Origin: Candidatus Timburyella stercoris
GTDB taxonomy: Bacteria > Bacillota > Clostridia > Oscillospirales > Acutalibacteraceae
Length of the DNA stretch: 42,842 bases
Assembly: GCA_904384255.1 (NCBI GenBank)
Contig: CAJFJP010000004.1
Coordinates: 1-42,842 of the forward strand
Reading direction: 5' to 3'
The notes under the pieces: generated by a model
The model's input: the letters and a program-made list of their open reading frames with translations, nothing else
Told to the model about the DNA's origin: nothing
Databases searched by the model: none
Part shown: in pieces, positions 30,232-38,694 of the stretch
How the letters are laid out: each line of letters starts with the position of its first letter
Numbering within the stretch: the stretch's first letter is position 1
Made by a program: the position numbers and the translations under genes

Positions 30232-31329
30232 TCAGCAGCGCTTTATGGTGCCGTTTTCCAGCAGCAAATCAAATACGGCTATTGCCGCCGCGCTCTCTAT
30301 TACCGGCAGCGCGCGCGGAACTATGCACGGGTCGTGCCGCCCCTTAACAACAAGCTTTGTGTTCTGCATTGTAGCAAGATTTACACTTCTCTGCTCTGTA
30401 GCTATAGACGAGGTCGGCTTTACCGCAGCTCGGAACACTATTGGCATGCCGGTGGTTATGCCGCCGAGTATGCCGCCGTTGTTGTTTGTCATTGTTTTAA
30501 CAGTGTTGCAGGACATTTTATACTGGTCGTTGCCGGACACACCTGTCATGCAGGAGAAATCAAACCCGGCGCCGAACTCTATGCCCTTTACCGCCGGTAC
30601 GGCAAACACCGCCTGCGATATCACATTCTCAACGCCGCGGAACATGGGAAATCCCACACCCGCTGGCATGCCGCAGACAGCGACCTCTATTATGCCGCCC
30701 ACACTGTTGCAGTCTTTTTTTGCAAGCATTATAATGTCCTGCATATCGACTTTTATATTTTCATTTATTACAGCAAAATATTCAGAGGAAAGCCTGTTTA
30801 ACAAATCCTTGTCAACTTCGCACATATCAAATTTATCGTCATATGCATTGCCTATGGAGTATACATGTCCGCCTATAGTAATGTCATAATCTTTTAAAAT
30901 ACTTCGACAAAGCGCGCCGGCAAATACCATGCAGGCGGTAAGCCGGCCGGAAAAATGTCCGCCGCCGCGTATATCGTTGTGGCCGCCGTACTTTACATAT
31001 GCAGGATAGTCGGAATGCGACGGACGCGGTACAAGCTCTATGTTTTCGTAATCTGCCGAGCGTGTATTAGTGTTTTCAATAACTGCCATCAGCGGCGCGC
31101 CGGTGGTTTTGCCGCGGTAGCTTCCGGTCTTTATTACAGGGATATCCGGCTCTTTGCGCTGTGTGGCGCCGGGGTCGTTGCCGGGCGCGCGGCGGGACAT
31201 TTGCTTATTTATATATTCCATGTCGATGTCGCAGCCGGCCGGTAGTCCGTCTATGCATACACCGACAAGCGGGCCGTGGCTCTCGCCGAAAATGGATATC
31301 TCCAAGCATTTACCGAAATTAGATGACAT
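30232..31329 (-). CDS. aroC: Chorismate synthase
   Basis: A 365-aa FMN-dependent chorismate synthase (EPSP to chorismate). Signature motifs are present: GESHGPLVGVCIDGLPAGC, RRAPGNDPGATQRKEPD, RPSHSDYPAYVKYG, GGHFSGRLTACMV, and GRHDPCIVPRA near the C-terminus. ATG 31329 follows GGAGGT; an upstream in-frame start would extend into aroA. It overlaps the end of aroA by 11 nt, showing tight coupling. Normal length. Confidence 0.97.
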   Translation of the reverse strand: MSSNFGKCLEISIFGESHGPLVGVCIDGLPAGCDIDMEYINKQMSRRAPGNDPGATQRKEPDIPVIKTGSYRGKTTGAPLMAVIENTNTRSADYENIELVPRPSHSDYPAYVKYGGHNDIRGGGHFSGRLTACMVFAGALCRSILKDYDITIGGHVYSIGNAYDDKFDMCEVDKDLLNRLSSEYFAVINENIKVDMQDIIMLAKKDCNSVGGIIEVAVCGMPAGVGFPMFRGVENVISQAVFAVPAVKGIEFGAGFDFSCMTGVSGNDQYKMSCNTVKTMTNNNGGILGGITTGMPIVFRAAVKPTSSIATEQRSVNLATMQNTKLVVKGRHDPCIVPRALPVIESAAAIAVFDLLLENGTIKRC

Positions 31330-32824
31330 TATATTTACCTCCAAGTGCTTTAAAGTCCTCAAAAAAGTCAGGGTAAGATTTTTTAACCGCCCCCGCGTCG
31401 GATATCTCTACACTGCCTATATGGCTGCCTAAAACGGCAAACGCCATTACTATGCGGTGATCGTTGTATCCGTTGATTTTGCCGCCGTGCAGCGCTTTAA
31501 CGCCGGTTATTGTCAGACTGTCCTGCCCCTCTGTGACGCCGGCGCCGAGTGCCTTTAATCCTTCTGCTACAGCGGAAAGCCTATCGCATTCCTTTATCCT
31601 CAACCGGCCGGCATTTATTATACGCGTCTGTCCATCGGCCATTGCCGCCGCGGCGGCCAGCGCAGGAATTAAATCGGGAATATCAGACGCATCTATAACC
31701 GTACCGCGCAGTTTTGCGTGCCTGCAGAGAAGGACGCTGCCGGCAAAAGCTATATCGCAGCCCATGCGGCGTGCAATGTCTAAAACAGCGATGTCGCCCT
31801 GAACGGATTTTTCTTTCAGTCCGTCCATGAATATCTCGCCGCCTATCATTGCAGACTCTATAAAAAAAGCCGAGTGCGACCAGTCGGATTCAACAATATA
31901 ATCGCATGCAGTATATTTCTGCGGTCCTGGAATAAAATATCCGTCTGGTGTTTTTTCTATATTTATCCCAAACTCGCGCAGGATATCTATAGTAATGTCT
32001 ATATACGACGCCGACTGTAGCGGTGACGAGAGCTTTATACTGCTGCTGCCATCCAGCATTGGCAACGCAAACAGTAGCCCTGTTATAAACTGCGAACTGA
32101 CAGAGCCGTCTATAATATACTCACCGGCCGTAAGCCTGCCGCTTATCGAAATAGGAAGCATATTTCCGCTGAAATTAACACCGTGAAGCGGCAGTGTATC
32201 GGTAAAAATGCTGAGCGGACGCATCGGCAGCCTGCCGCTGCCAGTAAAATGTGCGTTTACGCCAAGCGCAGCGGCTACAGGTATCATAAATCTGAGTGTA
32301 GAGCCGGATTCGCTGCAGTTTATGTCTGCCTCCGTCTCTGGGATGCTTATACCTGTTATATCGGCAAAGAACAGCCGGCTGCTGCTAAAATTGTTCATTA
32401 AATCCGTGCTGCGAACATCAGTCAAATTATTTGACTCACGTAAATAATTTGCATTACTGCCGCTGCCTGTGACTGTACAGCCTGCATCATCTGGTAAAGG
32501 ACATGCTTGTCCTTCACCGTGCAGAACAGGGCCGGACTTTAACTCATCATTTTTGCAGATGCCTTGCGGCAAGACCCCGTTAACGGAGGCGGACATACTG
32601 CTGTCCGTCATCCTCACCTCATATTTTCTGAGACTTACCGCAGCGCCCAGCGCCGTTACTGCGTTAATCGTGCGTATTATATCGTCAGACAGTATAATGG
32701 GTCCGATTGTACTTCTTCCAGAAGATAAAGCCGCGCATATAATAGCCCGATGCATGCAGCTCTTTGACGGCGGCAGCATTATTCTTCCGTTCAGCGGACT
32801 TTTTTCTATAATAATCTTGTTCAC
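31319..32824 (-). CDS. aroA: EPSP synthase with an unusual internal insertion
   Basis: A 501-aa 5-enolpyruvylshikimate-3-phosphate synthase; the usual length is 420-440. Expected motifs are present: LPPSKSCMHRAIICAALSSG (substrate loop), SESGSTLRFMIPVAAALG, GSGRLPMRPL, VSSQFITGLLFALPML, DIPDLIPALAAAA and NGYNDHRIVMAFAVLGS. Between about residues 75 and 155, where other enzymes have a short turn, there is about 75 extra residues of low-conservation sequence (NGVLPQGICKNDELKSGPVL, then PLPDDAGCTVTGSGS and a Ser/Asn-rich part). The frame is open through it. Start GTG 32824 shares one base with the aroB stop. Confidence 0.95.
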   Translation of the reverse strand: MNKIIIEKSPLNGRIMLPPSKSCMHRAIICAALSSGRSTIGPIILSDDIIRTINAVTALGAAVSLRKYEVRMTDSSMSASVNGVLPQGICKNDELKSGPVLHGEGQACPLPDDAGCTVTGSGSNANYLRESNNLTDVRSTDLMNNFSSSRLFFADITGISIPETEADINCSESGSTLRFMIPVAAALGVNAHFTGSGRLPMRPLSIFTDTLPLHGVNFSGNMLPISISGRLTAGEYIIDGSVSSQFITGLLFALPMLDGSSSIKLSSPLQSASYIDITIDILREFGINIEKTPDGYFIPGPQKYTACDYIVESDWSHSAFFIESAMIGGEIFMDGLKEKSVQGDIAVLDIARRMGCDIAFAGSVLLCRHAKLRGTVIDASDIPDLIPALAAAAAMADGQTRIINAGRLRIKECDRLSAVAEGLKALGAGVTEGQDSLTITGVKALHGGKINGYNDHRIVMAFAVLGSHIGSVEISDAGAVKKSYPDFFEDFKALGGKYNVI

Positions 32825-33873
32825 TAAAAAGCCCCCTGCAAAAAGTCTGAAAGCTCAGCGGCACGCAGTTTATGTATAAATGCATGACCTATGTCCGATA
32901 TCAGTATAAAATTAATTATATCACCCATTCTCTTTTTATCAAGGGCGGCAATATCTATTAATTTATCCGCCGGAGCCTCAGTCGCCGTCGGCAGCTTATA
33001 CTGCTTAAGTACCGAGCATATCCGCTCTGCCGTGCCTTTTTTAGTAAGTCCGGCACTTTCACCCGCCTTGGCGGCGATAACCATGCCCATAGCGACAGCT
33101 TCACCGTGCGACGGTCCGGTAAAGTTATAATATTTCTCAATAGCGTGCCCCATAGTGTGCCCGAAATTGAGCTTCATGCGCTCAGAAGTGTCAAACTCAT
33201 CCGCCTCCACAAACGAGCGCTTTATGTCCACATTGCGATAAAGAACATCATCCATATCAAGACTGCCGCGCTCAATAATGTCAAAGAGCTCTGGCGATGC
33301 GATAAGTCCGTGCTTTATTATCTCCGCCATGCCGTCCGATTTATAGCGATGAGGAAGCGTGCTCAGTGTGTCGGGGTCAATTATAACAAGCCGCGGCTGC
33401 TTAAATGCGCCGGCAAGATTTTTGCCGTATGTGAGGTCGCAGCCGGTTTTTCCTCCGACAGAGGAGTCAGACTGGGCTATAACCGTAGTAGGTATTTGTA
33501 TATAATCTATGCCTCTTAAATAAACAGCGGCGGCAAAGCCGGCCATGTCGCCGGTAACGCCGCCGCCGAGTGCTATTATTGCGTCAGAACGAGTAAGACC
33601 GTATGATGCCGCTGCTTCCAGCATGTCCCACACAGTTTTTACCGTTTTGTTCTTTTCTCCAGCCTCAAAAATATGCATGTAAACGTCAAGTCCCTCGCTT
33701 TTTAATGAGCTGGCAATCATTTTGCCGTAAAGAGGAGCCGTATTGGAATCACTTACTATGAGCGCCTTTGTGCCGCGCATTACTCGTGATATTAATTTGC
33801 CGGCGCCGCCAAGCAGACCGCTGCCAACTATGACGTCATACGGAGGTTTAACATTTATTGTAAGCTTTCTCAT
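32824..33873 (-). CDS. aroB: 3-dehydroquinate synthase
   Basis: A 349-aa NAD- and metal-dependent enzyme turning DAHP into 3-dehydroquinate. Motifs: DSNTAPLY, FEAGEKNKTVKTVWDML, ALGGGVTGDMAGFAAAVYLR, IPTTVIAQSDSSVGGKTGCD, AEIIKHGLI and the metal ligands in NFGHTMGHAIEKY and the later H of SHGEAVAMGM. It overlaps tyrA by 4 nt and aroA by 1 nt. Length is normal. No anomalies. Confidence 0.97.
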   Translation of the reverse strand: MRKLTINVKPPYDVIVGSGLLGGAGKLISRVMRGTKALIVSDSNTAPLYGKMIASSLKSEGLDVYMHIFEAGEKNKTVKTVWDMLEAAASYGLTRSDAIIALGGGVTGDMAGFAAAVYLRGIDYIQIPTTVIAQSDSSVGGKTGCDLTYGKNLAGAFKQPRLVIIDPDTLSTLPHRYKSDGMAEIIKHGLIASPELFDIIERGSLDMDDVLYRNVDIKRSFVEADEFDTSERMKLNFGHTMGHAIEKYYNFTGPSHGEAVAMGMVIAAKAGESAGLTKKGTAERICSVLKQYKLPTATEAPADKLIDIAALDKKRMGDIINFILISDIGHAFIHKLRAAELSDFLQGAF

Positions 33874-34703
33874 TTATCTATGCTCTCCTTTTTTGCTCTG
33901 GCCGATGCAAGCAGACAGCGCAGCTTTTCACTGTCTCCGCGCGATATATATTCTTTAAACAGGCTGAGATTATTTATAAGATTGTCAATTTTCTCTATAA
34001 GCGGTTCGGAATTTTCAATAAAAAGTTCGCTCCACAGTCTGTCGTTTATTTCCGCGACACGCGAAACGTCACGAAATGAGCCGCCGGAAAATCCTCTGTG
34101 ATGCTCGGCGTCAGCGTCAAGCACATATGAGCAGGCTAGAACATGCGGCAGCTGCGAGGTAAGGGCTATCATCTTGTCATGATATTCCGGCGCCGCGGTT
34201 ACCACACGTCCAAAGCCTATCTGCAAAGCTAAATCTGATATAAGATTTACGGCAGGACTGCTGCCGTCGGCGGGAGTTATAATAAAACTTGCGCCGTCAA
34301 ATAAATCGGCTTTGCTGGCAGAAAAACCCGACTTCTCGCTTCCCGCCATTGGATGCGCGCCTATAAAACAAAAGCCGTTTTTTGCAGCTACATCGTTTAA
34401 TGCACAGCAAACGTCAGATTTTATACCGCAGGTATCTATCACAATTCCGCCACTTTTGAAATTTCCGGCGTTATTTTTCACGTAATCGACAGTGTCGCCC
34501 GGATATAAACAAACTATGACAACATCCATTATGCCAAGCTGCTTTGTATCTGATATTATAGCGTCGACGGCGCCGCAGTCAACAGCAGCAGAAAGTACAT
34601 CCGAATTTTTGTCAGCAGCATATACTTTATGGCCGGTATGTAATTTTATGGCTTTGGCAAGAGAGCCGCCTATTAGTCCAAGCCCTATTATTGCAATATT
34701 CAT
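33870..34703 (-). CDS. tyrA: Prephenate dehydrogenase
   Basis: A 277-aa NAD-dependent dehydrogenase for the tyrosine branch. Rossmann motif GLGLIGGSLAKAI at the N-terminus, IVIDTCGIKSDVC, the catalytic region FIGAHPMAGSEKSGF and the helical C-terminal domain (TSQLPHVLACSYVL). There is no C-terminal ACT domain, so feedback by Tyr is not obvious from the sequence. ATG 34703 with AAAGGG upstream. It starts the tightly overlapping tyrA-aroB-aroA-aroC block, 425 nt after aroF. Confidence 0.94.
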   Translation of the reverse strand: MNIAIIGLGLIGGSLAKAIKLHTGHKVYAADKNSDVLSAAVDCGAVDAIISDTKQLGIMDVVIVCLYPGDTVDYVKNNAGNFKSGGIVIDTCGIKSDVCCALNDVAAKNGFCFIGAHPMAGSEKSGFSASKADLFDGASFIITPADGSSPAVNLISDLALQIGFGRVVTAAPEYHDKMIALTSQLPHVLACSYVLDADAEHHRGFSGGSFRDVSRVAEINDRLWSELFIENSEPLIEKIDNLINNLSLFKEYISRGDSEKLRCLLASARAKKESIDK

Positions 34704-35128
34704 AAAATCAACCCTTTATCATATAGTCTGCAATGCAAAAATATGCGACACGCGCCAACATAACCGACATTATTTTGCGGTATATATTTGTGAAAAATTC
34801 CGTGTAATATATTTCCGGCTTAAAAGGCCGATGTAAAGCTGACGATCTGGTTTGTGCCGCCCTTGCAAGACTTCCTAATAAACTTAACGAAGTTGACTGC
34901 GCTCAAAAGATTTTAGAACATGCTTAAGCAGCAAAGCGGTAAGCCTATTTCTGCCTCATCCAGCGCCATATATTATTTACGCTGTCATACCATATGCTGC
35001 ACCGGAAAATAAATAGTCATGCCGCTGCCGCCAATACCTTTTGAATGTAATTACAGTATTACGACATCTGCCATTAAATTGGGACCGTCTGCTCACCATA
35101 CCGAGTTTAAACGGCCGCAGATTTTATA
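34704..35128. other. 425-nt gap inside the aromatic cluster, no gene seen
   Basis: Between the aroF stop and the tyrA start there is no good gene. A plus-strand fragment (about 34826-34927, with DDLVCAALARLPNKLNEVDC) is coding-like but has no start. A 20-codon frame just before tyrA on the minus strand is not convincing. No strong terminator is seen, so read-through from aroF to tyrA is plausible. Confidence 0.4.
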
Positions 35129-36139
35129 TCAAAGATCTGCCAACGCTTTTTTAAGATGAAATACTTTTTTAGCTATGACATCAAAAGCGTCGGGAGTCAC
35201 CGACTGCGCGCCGTCGGACAGGGCATGTGGCGGGTCGTTGTGAACTTCTATTATAAGTCCGTCAGCGCCGGCAGCTACAGCCGACAGGCTCAGCGGCTCA
35301 ACCAGCCAGTCAATACCGGAGGCATGAGACGGATCTACGATAACCGGCAAGTGCGAAAGCCGCTTAAATACCGGCACTGCCGATATATCAAGAGTATTGC
35401 GTGTATAATCCTCAAAGGTGCGCACGCCTCTCTCACAAAGAATTACTTTTTCGTTTCCAGCGCTCATAATATATTCAGCGCTCATAAGCGTTTCTTCGAT
35501 TGTATTGGCAAGCCCTCTCTTTAACAGTATAGGCTTACCGGTGGCGCCCAGCGCCTTAAGCAGCTCAAAGTTCTGCATGTTGCGCGCACCCACCTGAATT
35601 ATATCAACATCGGCAAAAAGGTCTATGTGATTAATGCTCATTATTTCCGTTACAATAGGCAGCCCTGTCTGCTTTTTTGCCTCTAGCAGCAGCTCAATAC
35701 CTTCTGCTCTAAGCCCTTGGAAGGAGTACGGCGAGGTGCGCGGCTTAAAGGCGCCGCCGCGCAAAAACGATGCTCCGGCTGCCTTGACGCGTTCGGCTAT
35801 GCCGCATATCTGGTCGCGGTTTTCTACCGAGCAGGGACCGGCAATAATAGCAATATTTCCACCGCCAATTTTGCGTCCGGCGACTTCTATAACCGTGTCG
35901 TCCGGATGAAATTTGCGGTTAGCCTTTTTATACGGCTCCTGAACGCGCTTTACTGTATCAACAATATCGTTTGCCTGAACGCGCTCAATGTCCACCGACT
36001 GCGTGTCGCCGATAAGTCCCAGCACTGTCGAATGAGTGCCGAACCATGTGTTCACCTTTACGCCGTAGTCACGGCTGAGTTCATCGGAAAAGGATTTTAT
36101 CTTATCCTTTCCAATTCCGTCTTTAAGTACAATTATCAT
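35129..36139 (-). CDS. aroF: DAHP synthase (AroF/KDO8PS-type, with N-terminal ferredoxin-like domain)
   Basis: A 336-aa 3-deoxy-7-phosphoheptulonate synthase, first step of the shikimate pathway. Residues 1-70 (MIIVLKDGIGKDKIKSF, IERVQANDIVDTVKRVQEP) form the ferredoxin-like regulatory domain known from Thermotoga-type enzymes that bind Tyr or Phe. The rest is the catalytic barrel: IIAGPCSVENRDQI, LRGGAFKPRTSPYSFQG, GARNMQNFELLKA, LLKRGLANTIEE, ILCERGVRTFE, PVIVDPSHASG and the metal site. ATG 36139 follows AAGGAG. It is the first structural gene after the leader-peptide attenuator. Confidence 0.96.
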   Translation of the reverse strand: MIIVLKDGIGKDKIKSFSDELSRDYGVKVNTWFGTHSTVLGLIGDTQSVDIERVQANDIVDTVKRVQEPYKKANRKFHPDDTVIEVAGRKIGGGNIAIIAGPCSVENRDQICGIAERVKAAGASFLRGGAFKPRTSPYSFQGLRAEGIELLLEAKKQTGLPIVTEIMSINHIDLFADVDIIQVGARNMQNFELLKALGATGKPILLKRGLANTIEETLMSAEYIMSAGNEKVILCERGVRTFEDYTRNTLDISAVPVFKRLSHLPVIVDPSHASGIDWLVEPLSLSAVAAGADGLIIEVHNDPPHALSDGAQSVTPDAFDVIAKKVFHLKKALADL

Positions 36140-36224
36140 AAAAATAACTCCTTTTTACGCGGCAGGACGCCTGCGCTGAATTTAACAGGCAGCGTTTATG
36201 GGGAACGCCTCAGGGCTCCCACAG

Positions 36225-36257
36225 CATAAAAATAGGAGCCCACTGCCATGAGCTCCC
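36225..36257 (-). terminator. Leader terminator of the aroF operon
   Basis: On the minus strand GGAGCTCAT and GTGGGCTCC (within 36235-36256) form a 9-bp stem (two G-U pairs) closed by a GGCA tetraloop, followed by TATTTTTATG. It lies 24 nt after the leader-peptide stop and about 90 nt before aroF. An alternative helix with 36213-36220 (GGGAGCCC) is also possible. Confidence 0.75.
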
Positions 36258-36287
36258 GAAAATCTTACGGTTTTATAATCTCACGGC
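36245..36287 (-). promoter_or_regulatory. Antiterminator helix overlapping the leader stop codon
   Basis: RNA segment GCCGUGAG (36287-36280, containing the UGA stop of the leader peptide) is complementary over 8 bp to CUCAUGGC (36252-36245), the 5' arm of the terminator. The two helices exclude each other. A ribosome at the stop codon would mask the first segment and allow termination; a ribosome stalled earlier would leave it free. Confidence 0.65.
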
Positions 36288-36370
36288 CTGTATTTCCCAA
36301 ACGCAAAATAGCCCTGCCAAAAGCAAGGAAAATAAAAGAAAAAGTTAACTTTTGCGTTTGAAATATGCAT
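36281..36370 (-). CDS. Aromatic-rich leader peptide of the aroF operon (29 aa)
   Basis: A 29-codon frame from ATG 36370 to TGA 36281 with a GGAGA site 9 nt upstream. Its core reads NFFFYFPCFWQGYFAF: 7 Phe, 3 Tyr and 1 Trp in 29 residues, far above chance. It lies between a consensus promoter (36425-36453) and a terminator (36225-36257), directly before DAHP synthase. This is the hallmark of ribosome-mediated attenuation, as in E. coli pheL or pheST leaders: ribosomes that stall at Phe/Tyr/Trp codons when charged tRNA is scarce allow transcription of aroF. The peptide itself probably has no other job. It is too short for standard gene finders. Confidence 0.85.
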   Translation of the reverse strand: MHISNAKVNFFFYFPCFWQGYFAFGKYRP

Positions 36371-36424
36371 ACAGGTCAGTCTCCATTAAACTTTGCGGAT
36401 GTATAATCCGCTGCCTTCACAAAT

Positions 36425-36453
36425 ACTATAAAATATACAAAAGTATTTGTCAA
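36425..36453 (-). promoter_or_regulatory. Promoter of the aroF operon
   Basis: Minus strand TTGACA (36453-36448), 17-nt spacer, TATAGT (36430-36425). RNA would start near 36418, giving a leader of about 280 nt including the leader peptide. Confidence 0.85.
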
Positions 36454-36461
36454 CAACAAAT

Positions 36462-36959
36462 TTACAGACTTTCGGCAATTTTTTCGGCAATGCATTTTGC
36501 ATCACCGCGCCCGTCTATTATTACATCGGCGGCTGAAGCATAGAACGACCGGCGCTGAGATAGAAGCTGTTTTACTTTCTGATATTTGTCCGGCCCCGAA
36601 AGCAAAGGACGAGTATTGTCATCGCAGAGCCTTTTTATTACAGTGCCGGCGTCTACATCTAAAAACACCACTGTGCTGTAAGATTTAAGCTTACGTGCAT
36701 TTTCGCTGTTTATCACAGCGCCGCCGCCGACAGATATTACCTGATTGTCAAAACCGGCAAGCTCTTTTATAATATCGCTCTCCATTCGCCGAAAGGCTGC
36801 TTCACCGCTCTTTTCAAATATTTTTGATATGGGCATACCGGCGCGCTTTTCGATTTCAGCGTCGGTGTCTATAAAAGTGCAGTTTAATATTTTGGCAAGC
36901 GCCTTTCCAACAGTAGTCTTGCCGCTGCCCATAAATCCGCATAAGGTAATATTCGGCAT
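36462..36959 (-). CDS. aroK: Shikimate kinase
   Basis: A 165-aa P-loop kinase phosphorylating shikimate. Walker A GFMGSGKTTVGKALA (about 8-20), shikimate-binding FIDTDAEIEKRAGMPISKIF with the D-x-D motif, FRRMESDIIKEL, VISVGGGAV and the lid DDNTRPLLSG. ATG 36959 follows GGGAGG. It belongs to the upstream aroE unit, separated from aroF by the promoter and attenuator at 36225-36453. Confidence 0.95.
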   Translation of the reverse strand: MPNITLCGFMGSGKTTVGKALAKILNCTFIDTDAEIEKRAGMPISKIFEKSGEAAFRRMESDIIKELAGFDNQVISVGGGAVINSENARKLKSYSTVVFLDVDAGTVIKRLCDDNTRPLLSGPDKYQKVKQLLSQRRSFYASAADVIIDGRGDAKCIAEKIAESL

Positions 36960-37008
36960 AATATCCTCCCAGTATGAATTGTGATCGCCTACTGATTTTA
37001 CTTGCTGC

Positions 37009-37677
37009 CTATTTTGCAAGCAGATAGCTTATATCAAGCCTTCTGCATATTTCATCGGATGATATAGAATTGTCAAGGCAAATGGTGTACCAGTGCTTTT
37101 TGTTCATATGATATGCCGGAAAGCAGCTTTTTTCTTTTATCCATGTGTCGACATCCTCCGGCGGCGCATGCATATCAATTATTTCCACCATGTCGTCTGA
37201 GTTAAGGCCAAGCTTTGATTTTTCTATCGTCATAAAAACGGCATACCACTTTTTAGTGCCTTTCCGCCGCAAAACAGCGTCTGTCGGGAACTTGGGCCAC
37301 AAAAACTCTAGCATATCGTTGTACCTGCTGTAAGCATATTCTATAATCTCTTTGGTCTGCGGACTCTTAAATACTTCATAATCAAAGCAACTTTCAGCAA
37401 TAAGCTTTAGCTGATCCTCGCATTCATTTATTACCTCGCCTACAAATGATCCACAAACGCCAGTCACATATGCCGGCGAATACTCCTGCCCGTTTTCAGT
37501 TTCATAAACCCTTACAGAAATTTCTGAAGTATCCGATATATAAATCTCTGCCTTAAACTGGCCGCACATTATGCTGCGAGAGATACAAAAACCGCTGCTG
37601 CTGCGCAAAAAGCCGAATTTAAGCAGCTTTTCTTCATTTAGCACCCGATTTTTAAACATGCTTATAGTGTCTATCAA
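37009..37677 (-). CDS. MmcQ/YjbR-family protein
   Basis: A 222-aa protein of the MmcQ/YjbR (CyaY-like) family: YNDMLEFLWPKFPTDAVLRR, KGTKKWYAVFMTIEKSKLG, then HMNKKHWYTICLDNSISSDE match the family core, which folds like a DNA-binding or metal-binding CyaY domain. An extra N-terminal half (about 110 residues) is not recognised. Function is unknown. It lies between aroE and aroK with short gaps (19 and 49 nt), thus co-transcribed with them, perhaps only by chance. Start TTG 37677 after GGAGGG; an ATG 18 nt further in is an alternative. Confidence 0.82.
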   Translation of the reverse strand: MIDTISMFKNRVLNEEKLLKFGFLRSSSGFCISRSIMCGQFKAEIYISDTSEISVRVYETENGQEYSPAYVTGVCGSFVGEVINECEDQLKLIAESCFDYEVFKSPQTKEIIEYAYSRYNDMLEFLWPKFPTDAVLRRKGTKKWYAVFMTIEKSKLGLNSDDMVEIIDMHAPPEDVDTWIKEKSCFPAYHMNKKHWYTICLDNSISSDEICRRLDISYLLAK

Positions 37678-37696
37678 TTAAAACCCTCCGTGCGCT

Positions 37697-38542
37697 TTAA
37701 TGACGGAAATGCTTGTACATATACGCATTTGAATCGTCGATAAGCGTATTGATATCTTTACAGCTGAAGTCTGCACCATACCAGATTTTATGCGCTGCTG
37801 CCGCCTGCCATACAAGCATGGGCATTCCTCCCATTGCCTTTTTCCCCATTTCTTTGGCGGTTTTTAAAAGCTTGGTTTCGCCCGGATTGTAAATTAAATC
37901 GAAAACAGCGCCGCAGCCATTTATTACATCGCTTTGTACCGGCATAGCGTCTATATTTGGATACATTCCAACAGGGGTGGCATTTATTATTATATCATAC
38001 TCACCTGACAGTTCGCTTAACAGGACAACGCTAATATCCGTTCCTTTGAATTTCATGCTTGCTTCAGCGGCAATTTCTTTTGCAGCTGTTATACTCGACT
38101 CTCTCGCGGCTATAGTAATGCGGCAACCCTTTGCAGCACACTCATAGAGGGCCGTTCTTGCGACGCCGCCGGCGCCCAAAATAAGCACTTTTCCAAAAAG
38201 ATTTACACCATAATGCTCAAATGTTTTAAGAAAGCCCTCCGCATCTGTGTTGTAACCGATAATTTTATCGCCGCACTTTACACAGTTGACAGATGAATAC
38301 AGCTTAGCAACGCCGGAAGTATTGTCACACATTTTAATTATGTTGATTTTATGGGGAATAGTCACATTAAAGCCACTATATGTCCTTAAAAGCTCAAACT
38401 TATTTTCCAGCTCCTCAGGGCGTATTTCAAGCATATCATATTCGGCGCTTATACCGGAAATATCAAAAAGCCGGCGGTGAATAAACGGCGACATGCTGTG
38501 ACCAAGAGGAAAGCCTATTATTGCATATTTATTTAAAGACAT
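37697..38542 (-). CDS. aroE: Shikimate dehydrogenase
   Basis: A 281-aa NADP-type shikimate dehydrogenase: IIGFPLGHSMSPFIHR (substrate site), FNVTIPHKINI with the catalytic Lys, YNTDAEGF with Asp, Rossmann GAGGVARTALYE, NATPVGMYPN and GMPMLVWQAA. ATG 38542 follows GGAGATG; the longer frame upstream lacks a site. First gene of the aroE-yjbR-aroK unit. A palindrome at 38634-38651 lies in its upstream region. Confidence 0.95.
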   Translation of the reverse strand: MSLNKYAIIGFPLGHSMSPFIHRRLFDISGISAEYDMLEIRPEELENKFELLRTYSGFNVTIPHKINIIKMCDNTSGVAKLYSSVNCVKCGDKIIGYNTDAEGFLKTFEHYGVNLFGKVLILGAGGVARTALYECAAKGCRITIAARESSITAAKEIAAEASMKFKGTDISVVLLSELSGEYDIIINATPVGMYPNIDAMPVQSDVINGCGAVFDLIYNPGETKLLKTAKEMGKKAMGGMPMLVWQAAAAHKIWYGADFSCKDINTLIDDSNAYMYKHFRH

Positions 38543-38633
38543 AAAATCATCTCCAAAAGCGAATAATATTAACTGCAAAAGCTCTAAGTGAGACATATAG
38601 GCCAAGAGCAAAAGCAGCACAAGCTTTTTATAT

Positions 38634-38651
38634 ATCTAAACATATTTAGAT
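38634..38651. promoter_or_regulatory. Palindrome ATCTAAACATATTTAGAT upstream of aroE
   Basis: A perfect 7+7 inverted repeat with a 4-nt centre in the 266-nt region between the divergent aroE and acpP genes. A possible operator; the binding protein is unknown. Confidence 0.4.
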
Positions 38652-38694
38652 TTAAAACTTTACAAATCAGACATAAAAAATATTATTAAGGGTA

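Noticed and set aside
34708-34770. Second leader peptide directly before tyrA (20-codon frame with Tyr-Phe)
   Set aside because: Only three aromatic residues, no ribosome binding site of its own and no terminator between it and tyrA.
34826-34927. Plus-strand coding-like fragment in the aroF-tyrA gap
   Set aside because: No start codon, no recognised family and only about 30 codons; left as a note in the gap description.
36140-36460. T-box riboswitch upstream of aroF
   Set aside because: The leader has no GGTGG-type T-box sequence and no specifier-loop layout; the aromatic leader peptide explains the region better.
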